Assembly: GCA_020881915.1 (NCBI GenBank)
Contig: JAJFPB010000001.1
Span: 372,001-436,000 of the forward strand
Direction of reading: 5' to 3'
Length of the DNA: 64,000 nucleotides
Source: Paramyrothecium sp. XJ0827
Lineage: Eukaryota > Ascomycota > Sordariomycetes > Hypocreales > Stachybotryaceae
Shown: positions 11,234 to 22,283 of the stretch, in pieces
How positions within the stretch are numbered: position 1 is the first letter of the stretch
How the letters are laid out: the number at the start of each line of letters is the position of its first letter
Position numbers and translations under genes: made by a program
The notes under the pieces: model-generated
The model's input: the letters and a program-made list of their open reading frames with translations, nothing else
Told to the model about the DNA's origin: nothing
The model's database searches: none

Positions 11234-12280
11234 ATGCGGAAGGATCACCAGCAGTTGAGCGACGATGACCTGGAGCCCCTCGTGGACACAACCGAGGCGC
11301 TGAAACTGCGCTCCAAACGGACCGAGCGCGCGCAGAAGAAGCAGAGCCTCCGAGCCAAGAAGCCCAGCCGCAGGCAGATCAACATCCTCGACCTGCCCAT
11401 CGAGCTGGCGCTGCAGATCGTGGTGCTGCTGCCGCCCAGCGACGTCCTCAACCTCGCCCAGGTCAACCGGGAGCACCACGCCTTCATCAGCGACCAGGAG
11501 TCGAGCATCGCCGGCGACATCAGCCGCTGGCGCTACGGCTGCCTGGCCCGGTGCTTCCGCCTGCCGGTTCTCATGGACGACGTGGACCCGGCCATCCACG
11601 CCGCGCTGCAGCACGAGGAGCGCCAGGAGCTGCTGGCCATCCACAAGAAGCCGTACCAGCACGCCCGCCCGCCCGATGCGACGCGCATCTGCACGTGCCT
11701 GACCTGCACCCTGCGCTGGTCGGCGCTGTGCATCGCCGTCGACTTTGCCCACTGGCAGCACCACCTGGACGCCGGCGAGCCCATCCCCGTCATCCCCCGC
11801 GGCCAGCAGCCCGAGTGGAACGAGGCCCGCCTCGCCATCAACGCCGACAAGGTGTGGCGGGCCCTGCGGCGGCCGCTGTGGCACGCCCGGCTGCTCGAGG
11901 CCCATCTCGCCTCGACTGTCCGCTCCATCCGCCGCCACGCCGCCAACCCCGGCAACAAGCGCCGCCGCTTCGCCATGAGCCCGGCCGAGGCCGCCTCGGG
12001 CACCGATGCCTTCCTGAAGCGCCACGGGCCCCCGACCCTCGATTTCCCCTTCCACCGCGACGCCTACTACATGCTCGAGGCTTACCTGCCCAACCGCGGC
12101 TGGAACGGTGACGCGGGTCGCTGGATGTACGTCCCGGCCGAGCAGCACGATACTGACCTCCAATTCGTTGTCATGTGGGCGAAGCGACGGGCGGCTCGCG
12201 AGGCACAGGAGGCCCTGAATGCCCTCGAGGATCCCGTTGCTGTAACACGGACGGCATTGGATGGCAACAGCTCCAATTGA
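11234..12280 (+). CDS. F-box domain protein
   Basis: An intronless frame of 348 residues. Residues about 50-90 form an F-box-like helix set (ILDLPIELALQIVVLL, then SDVLNLAQVNR), expected to bind Skp1 in SCF ubiquitin ligases. The N-terminal tail is basic and probably disordered. The rest, with a CTCLTC motif near residues 155-160 and conserved Trp residues, resembles the common uncharacterised F-box proteins of Sordariomycetes. The gene is markedly GC-rich with strong C-ending codon preference, unlike most neighbours, which suggests a conserved, well-expressed core gene. Long ORFs on the opposite strand are by-products of this GC bias. The substrate is unknown. Confidence 0.85.
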   Translation: MRKDHQQLSDDDLEPLVDTTEALKLRSKRTERAQKKQSLRAKKPSRRQINILDLPIELALQIVVLLPPSDVLNLAQVNREHHAFISDQESSIAGDISRWRYGCLARCFRLPVLMDDVDPAIHAALQHEERQELLAIHKKPYQHARPPDATRICTCLTCTLRWSALCIAVDFAHWQHHLDAGEPIPVIPRGQQPEWNEARLAINADKVWRALRRPLWHARLLEAHLASTVRSIRRHAANPGNKRRRFAMSPAEAASGTDAFLKRHGPPTLDFPFHRDAYYMLEAYLPNRGWNGDAGRWMYVPAEQHDTDLQFVVMWAKRRAAREAQEALNALEDPVAVTRTALDGNSSN

Positions 12281-12794
12281 TGTCCATCTCAGTTCATCGA
12301 ACTTACGGGACTTGCATTTCCGTCCCAAACCCTACCTTGAACCCCAATAATTAGATCACGCCTGTTCCCATGACTTTGATTAATCCTTCGGCTCACACCT
12401 CGACCTGCCTCATCCTTCATGCCCTTTATTCATTTTGCCAGCGCACTTTCAACCTTCTCATAAGTAGAGAGCGCGTGCACTCGTGTCGTACCCGATGACG
12501 ATCACTAGGCATCATGATTCCGCCTTGGCAGAGTAAACCAGACGCCACTTGCGGTGAGCTGAAAACCCGGCCCCACACCGCCCTGGAAGCCAAGCCGATG
12601 GTTGATCCCTACCTAAACCGGGTTTTTCAATGGTTACTGGCACTGCCGCGCTCTCATCCGCGAGGCTGTCTCTTCGCCGTGCTGCCTGTCAGCCTCGGAG
12701 GCCTTTCAGGGGCTCCGGACCACTCAATATAGACTCCTGCTTGACGAAGGAAAACGCAGTCTCGACAGTGTGCAGTCCAGTCCCTCCTATCACA
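12281..12794. other. Intergenic
   Basis: Separates the F-box gene from the next gene in the same direction. No feature recognised beyond an expected terminator and promoter. Confidence 0.4.
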
Positions 12795-14010
12795 ATGTCC
12801 ATGTAGGTTGAATTCTCCGATGTTCCGTTACAAATTGTCTCTGATTGTTTCCCAGTCCGCTTAAAACTAAAATCGCCATTCGCGATGTGTGGACCAAGGA
12901 AGATGGTGCAGTCCAAGCCTCCATGGCCAACGTTCGAGGGATCCTCGGCCTATCAGTCACTTGCGAACCCGACTGGGCTCTGCTGACTGCGCAGTTGGGC
13001 CAATCATACCCAGATCAAGCCAACATGGTCTCTGTGGTTTCGTCTTTAGTCCAAGTTTGGTTTGACTCTATGGCTAGTCTACTTGATGGCGATGCCTCTG
13101 AAGAGTGGATTGACGCGCTTTTGGAGAACTTCAAAAAAGCACGTTCCAGATTATTGGTCCTTCTTGACGTAGGTGCACCACCAGCAAACTCGCTTTGAAT
13201 TCCAGCTCTAGATTTCGTAACTTGTTATCCACCACGCGATGCAGTCCGTATCGATTTGGCTTCGACTCTAGGCAGATCGACTAACCAGCAGTGCAGGTTA
13301 AAAAAGGCAACAGCCCGTCAACGCAGTGGGACGGTACTCGTGGCGGCTTCATCATCTACATCCCCCAGGAAGCGATCCGCGACGCTCGTGACTTCGCCGC
13401 AAGCTTTACTGAGCAAATTCTCGGCACGGTTTCGGATCCTGCAACGGGCGATGCATCCATTGATGCCCCCGGAGATCATCCCGATGGTGATGGCTGGGCC
13501 GAAGTGGGTGGCGGCTTGACGAACCTTGCCCTAGATACTCTCAAAGTGTCGGACAATCCTTCTGCACCTGCTGTGCATAAGCCAACTATTACATATCTTC
13601 CCAATCCCGAAACAATGGCTAGGCCAGACGAACTGCTTTTGCAACCGCCATATCATTTACGTGTCTTGGCGCTTAGCACGTCCTGCGTTGAGGTTCAGTG
13701 TAGCCATAGCCCTACATTGGAATTTTTGCACCGTTATCTTCACAAGTGGTGTCGCTCCGCCAGTAATACTACTGACAAGGTATGTTAAGAACAAGCAGTT
13801 TTATGGGAACTTGCTCTTCACAACTTATACGGCGGTTCAACGAGCTTGGCCCACCTGCTGACACGGTATGCAGCTGCCTTTGCTGAACATCAAGCTTCAT
13901 CATGCTTGCTTCGGCCTCGGTGTGACATACGACCGATTGAGCCTTTCCACGGAGAGGCGATGGGGCGAGCCTATCGTGATATCACCAACAACGATCTTGA
14001 GCCTTGTTGA
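12795..14010 (+). CDS. Unrecognised spliced gene with an uncertain last intron
   Basis: Exon 1 is 12795-12802 (ATGTCCAT), followed by a 53 nt intron (12803-12855). Exon 2 (12856-13168) encodes an acidic helical region. A 128 nt intron (13169-13296; donor GTAGGT, CTAAC branch, GCAG acceptor) leads to exon 3 from 13297. Frame 1 then meets a TAA at 13786, but the same frame continues open for about 70 protein-like codons to 14010. The join can be made by an intron of about 45-48 nt with a weak donor near 13751 and acceptor at 13795 or 13798; otherwise the protein stops early at 13788. The product, about 325-330 residues with the last intron spliced, has no signal peptide or motif I recognise. 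Confidence 0.55.
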
Positions 14011-14178
14011 GGGTCAACTTGGTTATGAGAAAGTGTACTCGAGCGTAGAGACTTGGCACTTTAGACGAGACGTGGCGTTTAAACGATGATTTTATCGTGT
14101 TGTAAGAAACAAACTCAGCAGTCAGCTATCTAGATCAAGCTTTGTGAATTCTAGCTCCAGAGACTTATGTCCTCGTTC

Positions 14179-17100
14179 TTAGTTTGCCGGACACTCGTTG
14201 AAGTACGCGTACGACTTGGACGTTGTCGGCTCGGTGTCAATGTAGTCCGCGCGCTTGCCGGCTTTTGGGTTGACGTTTGCGAATTGCACGCATGCTCCCG
14301 GACACACTCCCGTGGACGTTTGCCCGTTCGCGGTCCAGCGCCAGGTCTGGCCAGTGGCCGGCTCACCATCGTTGGTCCACGCCTCCACGGCGCCGGTGAA
14401 TTGATCCACCCTAGGAATATCTGTGTTAGCAGAGCACGCACGAGGCGGTTTGAGCACTTACCAAAGGAAATCCCATAGTCCATCGCCATTAATATCAGCA
14501 AAGCGGATGTTTTCTCGTTCTTTTCCGACCACCTGCGAAACCATGTGTTAGCCATGGAAAGGAGAATTAATCACAGAAATTTGCGAAGCCAAATGGGACT
14601 TACAGGCTGAGTTCTACCCTTGTTGACCCAAATACCTGTCCGAGGGGGAGTGTTCACCGGACCAGGATTCAACCAGATGGCTGCCGTTGCGTTTGGAGAC
14701 AAGCAGATGTAGTCCATCTTACCATCCCCGTTGAGATCAGCAAACCGCACGCCGCGAATGTCACATTTGCCAATGTTATTGGCGTTGAAGACGATTCCTC
14801 GGTCCCTCCACTGGTAGTTGCCGGGAGTCAGCTCATTCTCCCACATCCGAACGCTGCCATCCACGCTGATGTGTAGCAAATCGCACTTTTGGTTCCCCGT
14901 CAAGTCGGCGAGCTGGATGTACGGGCGCCTAATGCCATTCTGCTGCGCGCTCGAGCCGTTGGAGATGACGACCGGTTCGCCCCATGTGCCCCCGTTGTTG
15001 GGCCACAGCGTCAGTTCTCCGGCGTCCGAGATCCAGACGTAGTCGTCTGTATTGCGACCATACATGTCGCAGAAGCGGACTCCGTCGCCTTTGAGGAACC
15101 TACCGCCCGATCCAATGTTTCTGAAAAGAGTTGCGTTTCCATCGACGTCGGTTACCGAGTAATCAACTCGTTTTGAGTTGTTGATGCCAAGACGAGGGAA
15201 TGTGACCTGATCGGCCTTGACTACCTGGCCTATGGAGGAGGTCAGCATAGTTCCGAGTTCATCCAAGCAGACAACAGAAAATGTCTCCAAACTTACCGTT
15301 GATTGCACCGACACTGAGGTGGGTTTTACCACGGTTCGTCCACTGCGGCCTCAACGATCCTCTTGAGTATCCGCGGTAGTTGATCCACGTCGTGACCTCG
15401 CCGCCCTCGTCGTTCAGTATCAACCAGTCGTCTCGTCCATCGCCATTCAGGTCCGCCAGCCGCCAGTTCACGCGCTTGCCGTTCCCGCCGCCATGGAAGA
15501 CGTTGCCGAGGCCTTGCCAGTGCGTCGGCCATCCCGGCGTAGGACCGCCATTTCGATAACCAATGACTTCCCGGTTGGCGTCGACTAGCAGATAGTCAAC
15601 CCGGCCATCTCCATCAATGTCGCCGAGGAGTACATCCGCTTGCTTGTACCCCGTGACTGGCTCTCTGATGCTCACGAATTCTCCCCAGCTAATCTGGCCA
15701 GCAGTCCCACCGGCGTTCCTGGAGGCCCGCAAACCACCGGTGGAGGTGATGCATATCATGTCATCCCGCCCTGGTCTCAATCAGTGATGCACGGCGTAAA
15801 ATAGACAGAGACTCATACCGTCGCCGTCCACATCGCCCCACTCAAATAGCTCGGAATCTGTGCAAAAGGAATTCAACGATTGAACGCTGTACGCTTCTTG
15901 AAATTTGACTGCCTCCGTGGTAGCCACGTTGAGCTTGGTGTATAAAGCTGCCTTGCCACCGGCCCCGTTACGTATAATGAAGGTGTAGTCATCCTTGCCG
16001 TCCCCATTGATGTCAGCCCAACGCACCCGTTTCGTTTGCTCAATGATGGCCCTTCCGTTGACGACCTGGCCCAGACGCTCGCTTGCGTGCTGGTACGGGC
16101 CATCGTTTGATCCGTACCCCTCGTGGAGAAGGTGCTTGGTGATTATGGCATCTTTCTTTGCACATGTGTTGTTACCTGCTGCGATCTGGCATGCTGGCTT
16201 CTCAAATGTGGGCGAGGGAGCCGCCATGATTGGTGTATCTCGAAACATGGCGTCGTGACTATTTGCGATGGCGCAGTCAGCAACCCGCATTTAGAGTTAT
16301 GCGCAAGCCAATGACCTCACGTGGGGAGCACGCACAAGACTTTAGCCAGCTTTGCATATCCGTTGTTGTTGAGGTGAATGCTATCCGCAAAATCAGCTGC
16401 CACCAAGCTCAGTGTCCCGAAAACATCGACAAGGCCGACCTGGTTTGCTGGGTACCCAGCAACGACGTCGCCGAGCATCTTGTTCATGGTTGCCAGGCAT
16501 TGGTTTCTGAGCCCTTCTTGCGTTTTGTGTTGAAGGCCTACCAGAATCATCACGTTGGGGTTCTTCGCAAGGAGCTCATCCAAAATTCCTCTCATTTCAA
16601 GTTCAGGATCCTCTTTCATGACGCCCGACGTCGGACAATTGTTCGTTCCGGCATAAACAATGATCAGATTTGGTGCGTACTTTTTAAAACCATCAGCCTG
16701 AAGGGTGCGATCTTTGACCTGCATTGAGTGAGCGATTTCGCGGGAACAGAATTGTGGCACAAGCTCTCAGTACCATTTTCAGCGTATCACCCCCGCGGCC
16801 CGCATGACTCGCTTCTGGCAATGGGCCATGGCAAAATGGGCCAATGAAGGTAATATCATAGCCCTGTGGGCGCAGGAGGTCCCGTAGCGGTTTACGATAG
16901 CCGTCTTTAGGTTGCGAGCCAGTCCCCTCGGTGCTCGAGGAACCCAGGCCCAGTAATCTGATTGAACGAGTAACCGTTCGCTTGGCCGAAAATACATCAT
17001 TTTCTCGTTTCAGAATCTCAACGTCTATCTCTTGTTCATAATCGGTTAGTCTTCCTCCAGGTGGACCAGGAAGCACGGAAGGGAAGAAAGCAACAGCATG

Positions 17101-17223
17101 TTGGGCAACTATATTCCGTCAGTTCAACTAAATAGGTCGAATGCTACAGTCGAGCCTACATTGCAGGAGGAGTAAAGAACAGGCTAGCCAGTTGCTGGAA
17201 CGGTTCCAAATTGATGACCGCAT
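14179..17223 (-). CDS. Secreted SGNH/GDSL-type hydrolase with FG-GAP/VCBS repeats
   Basis: Eight exons (17160-17223, 16774-17108, 16321-16718, 15819-16258, 15297-15770, 14604-15229, 14462-14532, 14179-14410) sum to 879 residues exactly in frame. The signal peptide (hydrophobic WLACSLLLL core) is built across intron 1. The SGNH domain spans about residues 70-265. Its nucleophile block is GSSST (Ser79), it has a GTNN block at 157-160, and Asp245 and His248 lie in DSIH. The remainder carries FG-GAP/VCBS-like repeats with Ca-binding DxNGDG/DxDGDG loops (for example DINGDGKDD, DVDGDGRDD, DIDGDGRVD, DLNGDGKMD), which probably fold as a beta-propeller. The likely role is extracellular esterase or carbohydrate deacetylase activity with propeller-mediated binding; the substrate is unknown. 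Confidence 0.9.
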
Positions 17224-20200
17224 TGCGCTACAGTATTCCGGGATTATTTGCAATCTTGAGTTGAAATACTTCGAGACCCGGCCTCCCACGTCTTTATACT
17301 GCAATTTCGCTACGTTACAGTGGCTTGTTCAGCTCTCATGTGGCTGTGCGGAAATGACGGAATGTAGTTGAATGCCTGTCTGGTCCACCTGGAACAAGCA
17401 TGGTTGTGTTTGGTGCTTCTGTCAGCCTTGAGGTCAGCCCCAGTTCCATTCAGGTGAATGATCCACTGGAAGGAGCGGTGCTTGATGAATGTCATTGATT
17501 ATGTTGGATGGCTCTTACGAGCGCAGGAAATTCAAGTGAAGATCATGTGGCTAGGTATTGACGCTGCTTGTGTGCAAAAAGTTTCACCCAATGTCTGCGA
17601 TCAATAAGCTACTGTCCAAGATCTTGATGCAAACAATCTCCAGATTCAACCCTTCACGCTTCCAAATTACTTTCCTTGGTAACCGTAAAGGATTAATGCA
17701 GGAACAATAAACATCATTGCTTACATAAGTCGTTCTAGTTCCTTTGGCATTTTTTGACCAGAAATTCTTCTGGGAACAAGGCTACCCTATAGACTACGAC
17801 CCACCACGAATGCACTAGATTGTTACATCCTGTGTCATGTGAATCTGGTGATAATCTGTCTTCGTCTCCGGATACTCACCTGGAGTCAAAAGGGCCAAAC
17901 TAACTTGTGTATTAAGCAGGATGTTATTTTGTCTGCCCCAATCCATGTTTGCGCCCTTGGATTTTTTTAGCCCACTAATAAGTGGCTTAATTCACAACTG
18001 CCTTAATTCAACCATGATCCAGCTCTGTCAATCCAGTTGTCCATTGATCCCAATGATTTTCAGTAAACAATCTTCAAAAAGATAATATGCTCGAAACATG
18101 TCAGTCCCTACGCAGGACAGGTGAATCCAGTTCGGATTAGGCCTCAGCCACATGCTTTATTCAGCCACAATGAACAGAGGTAATGACAGTGTTGTGCAGA
18201 ATACTACTGCAGCCCGCCCTCGTAAACCATCACATATGACCTGTTCATGGTGACCAAAACCTTATGGGGTATTTGCCGTGGCCTGAGGTTGAATATATTG
18301 CGGAAAAGTGGACAGAAGAGCAAGTTTTTGTTTGCGGAACCACGGCACCACTCCCCCGGATCTGTTTAGAACCAAGATGAATTGACCCCAAAGTGATGGC
18401 GGAGAGAAAGTTGCCTCCATACTGGACTATCATCTGACACTAAGTTTTGACTCTTGAGCCCATTCATGAGAACCATCGTCTTGTGTGTGCCCTCCTCTGT
18501 GCAGGGTTTTCTGCGAGTCTTTTTGAGCGGGATTTACTCATATGGGACACATGCTAAAGAGGACCCCGAGCGATGCTTCTCTCGTTGCGAAGCTGAAAAG
18601 TTTTCCCTTACACTCGGGGGAACCTTAATGGATGTTGAGGCTTGCATCTAATGGAGAGCACATGCACCCGCCTCAACCGATACAGTGAAGAGATTTGGTA
18701 ATCTGCTTGAAGAACCATGTGATCTGGACCACATGGTCTGGAAACAAGGCCAAATAGAGCGTTTGACAGTTGAAAAGTCAATGTTGCACGATGCATGATT
18801 TGAGGCTATACATTTTGCTGCCGTTCTTCGGCGTTGACAGCAGCGTGAGTGGTTTTGCTAGCTTGAAAACCAACTTTTAAGATTCCAGACTATCGAGGCC
18901 AGCCCAAATCTCTGGGACGGGAACGAACCAGAATTCGGGTTTCGTGGCTGAGCTAAGAAGACGATAGCCAGGGGCTCATTACTTGTCATCACTCCCTTCA
19001 GAGAAGACCATCATTCCTTAGCCTGGCCTCGGTATGAGAAAAACTGTCATAAATCCTTTTCGAGAAAGATAGCTATTACTGCACAAGTCTGCCTCGCACA
19101 CCCTAAATTCCATTGAAAAAGAAGTAGAACATGCAAGAACTCGAATTGTAGCAAAAAGATTGGATACATGTGTGGTGCGGGAGACGATGAGAGCCTTCGA
19201 CCAAGCAACATGCCCAGCAACCAGCGTTACGCAGACTAGCTTCGACTAGCTGGGATGGTGTCAGCAGGAGCAATTCACATGAAATGAGCAGGCCGGTCTC
19301 AGCTAGCTGACCAGTTCCCCGGAACACGAATCCACCATCAAGCCTAGCGGGTATCGCCCTGTCCCGAGGAACTAAATCCAAAGAGTCTAAAATGCAGCTT
19401 TCAACGAGGGGGATAGAGGCGGTAGGAGAGTTCGCAGCCACTCGTTGACGGTGGTACTATGGTGGAAGCCGAAAAGCGGAGGCGGCACTTGCTGATGGTT
19501 CTCCGCTGTGACACCGAGCTTGTGATAATCGTTGAGTTGATAATCCTCGGACTGGTAGGTAGAATTGTTCACTAAGGTAAGTAACATTTCAGCAATACAT
19601 AATTAGTGTCGCAGCGTGGCAGCGCCGTATTCCGCAACGTAGGTCTAGACCTGCGAGAACGAGACAGGTGGGCCCGTGAGCCAGGCGAGTTCTGGGGAAC
19701 TCGGGGTCGACGGATACACTCGATCTGTAACCGATGAAACACTTGTGCGTTCGACAAGAAAGGCAAAACGTAGGACTCTACAATGCTTTCCTCGGGTGCA
19801 CTAGGCTGAGTAGACTAAAATAGATTCTATGTGCACATGGCGGATAGCCATTCGTCGACCAAGACGCTTGCTGCTCTGCAAATGGCGAATCGACGCTAAC
19901 TCTAATCCCATGCACTTCCCAACTCGTCGTAGTTGTGTCCCATGGGAAGTCTCATACTGACCGAGGCGGCGGTTTGCCATTCGGTGGCGGCAGCCTTTGG
20001 GGTCAGTTCCGTATTGTGAAAGCGGGCTAGCCTGATCATCTCAGGGCTTCACCGAGACAATGCCAGTAAGGGACGGTTCGTCTCACTTCACTGAGCTGAT
20101 GACTCCTGTGGCTTTCAAAAAACGCACCTAGATCTCTGAAATTTGGACATTGAGTTCTGAGGCTGTGCCGTAAGCCGGCTTCGGCCCTCTCGATAACGTG

Positions 20201-22108
20201 AACTCTAGGTTCGAGACTTGATGGCGTGTTGGTCCTTGCCCTCTTGTCGTGGGCAGTTGGCGTGCACTAAGCACAGAGATGGGATGGAAGTAAATCCTTT
20301 AGACCGTTCTCTACGGTTTGGCGGGGATGGTGAACGGTGTCCCGGATTGGACATACCCGTCCTTTGAATCTAGCGTGAACGCGTCCCTCGCGTGTTAAAG
20401 CGGGGGTACCGGGTTCTAAATGTCTTACCTTGCTTCTCATTGCCGGAACTACGATGTGCAGTATCATTTCCGCGTGGAGATGCAGGGTCTCGCGGTTGAT
20501 AATGAGTAGATGAATGCAGAGCTGTCAAGCAAGAAATGGAGATCCGACTTGTGTAACAAGTTTCGGTGGTCACCATACCAGAACATCACGCTCCGGGGCC
20601 TTTCATGGCCAAGCCCAAGACAATGGGATGATCATTGTCAATCAGAATTACCCCTCTAGGAAACTCAATGCGGGGTTAGCCCTCCGCTGGGAGAAGCCGC
20701 TTTTCGGCTCGTCGTCTCCGCTCAGACGCCGAGCACGCAGTCGCGCAGCACCAGATCATCTGGTGTATTTTGGTAATGGATGCCATGAAATCGGGTCAGT
20801 ACTGAGATGGAAAAGTTGTTTGGCTGTCAGGTCTGGAGTAGAAAGGCCCAGGGAGTGTCCTGTTCGATTAGTATCGGTCTGGATCCGGATCCAGAGAGAT
20901 GGTATCAATGGTGGAGATGATGGAGCAGCCACCATGCCGGGCAACTGTCCCGTTCCACTGAGCTCGAACAGGCTCCATCAGAACTATTGAAACTCTCCAG
21001 AAACCTTTGGTAATAGCAATGCAGGTTGACTATTGCAACATTGCAGGGGGCTGTGATGAGGCCCAGATGCTCGGGAAGTTTAGACCAGCAGTTTGGTAAC
21101 GCCCTAATCTATTTTGGTTGGATGGGTTATTCTAGCACCATGCTATTGTTGTGTTGGTTCCAAATACGAAAGCAAATGTAGTTAGAATGTTGTGGCTGCT
21201 GGCTTTCCTAGTGCATCACATCCTACCAAATGTGGAATTGCGGCAATTAACTTTAGCTCTTCCGTGCCGTGTGCGTCACGTAAGCCCAATTCAGCATCGC
21301 CTTACACCTAGGATTCGGAACTTAGGTTCCGGGGGTAATACGAAGGGCTGAGGTAATGGGCCAGCAGATGCTCAAGAATACAGCTGCTTGTGAGCCTCGA
21401 ACTGCCCACCTTTGCGCCACTTGACGGTTGAGTGGAGGACGTTGAAATCACCATGTGGCAAATGCACCACTCATTGCGGCTGCAGGGTTTGAATGACCCT
21501 CGCCATTGACCTCAACGGCCCCTCGGGCAGTCCGCATGTTCTGGGCATTGGAATTTTGGGGGTTGAGGGGAGATGGATGCGGGATGCGTTAGATCAGAAA
21601 CCGACTTTTTCTTGGTGTCTAGTCCGTCCTTGCGAGGACGATTTGTACCTTCAAATTACATGTAGTCGGGTAGGTGTGAATAAGCGTGGCGGCTCCCATC
21701 CTGGACGAGTTTTCGACAGAGCACATTTACCGGGAACTAGGTTCTGGTGGGCAACAACAACGAGACTTTCTTAGCAGAAATCCGATGATACAATTAAGCC
21801 CAGGGAGTACTCTGCGCCTCGTTCCCGTTTTGGAACTGCGACTAGAGCTGCACGGCAACTTGGTTAGTCACTAACACTTTCGGGGCCAAGTCGAGACTAC
21901 GTCTGGTCCCTGGGACATGTTAGGCTTTGACGCCATTGGAAGCTTGAAACTTTCCGACCCAAAGCTGATCATTTTCAATAGTTGCAATTAACAGCTGTTG
22001 ATTGCAAGTCAGCAAGAGGAGCTGGAATGGGTTTGTCACGAAATGGATGGAAGTAAATCATATCCATAACTACTATGCGAAAGTGTCCGATGAGGAGCAT
22101 CTTTTGCG
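17224..22108. other. Long gene-poor region (about 4.9 kb)
   Basis: No ORF here has a believable protein, signal peptide or domain. The longest (20514-20990, 158 codons) is low-complexity in character and lacks splice partners. Base composition is mixed rather than strongly A+T-rich, so heavy RIP is not obvious. No terminal repeats, tRNA or transposase motifs were recognised by eye. It contains the upstream region of the repeat protein gene. Confidence 0.45.
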
Positions 22109-22117
22109 TATATAAGG
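22109..22117 (+). promoter_or_regulatory. TATA box of the glycine-rich repeat protein gene
   Basis: The motif TATATAAGG lies 175 bp before the ATG at 22284, followed by a C/T- and A-rich leader typical of strongly expressed fungal genes. Confidence 0.6.
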
Positions 22118-22283
22118 AGGTTGTCGATCCTTGATCAACGAAACTTATTCTTCACTCACTCATCCCAACTCCTCCACAACCACCTTCAACACATACCATC
22201 ACTTTGAGTCTCAACGACCTACTCTTCCCACCTACCTCTTCCATCACAACATCTACCCCTGTTTCAACTTCCAAACTGTCACC

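Noticed and set aside
11174..12328. Long antisense ORF over the F-box gene
   Set aside because: GC-rich codon bias removes stops on the opposite strand; the plus-strand product has a clear F-box.
16230..16727. 165-codon plus-strand ORF inside the SGNH gene
   Set aside because: Shadow of exons 3 and 4 of the minus-strand gene.
20160..20240. Possible tRNA T-arm (GGTTCGAG)
   Set aside because: Neighbouring stems do not pair and no anticodon arm can be formed.
20514..20990. 158-codon ORF in the gene-poor region
   Set aside because: Irregular composition and no recognisable fold; no supporting exons.
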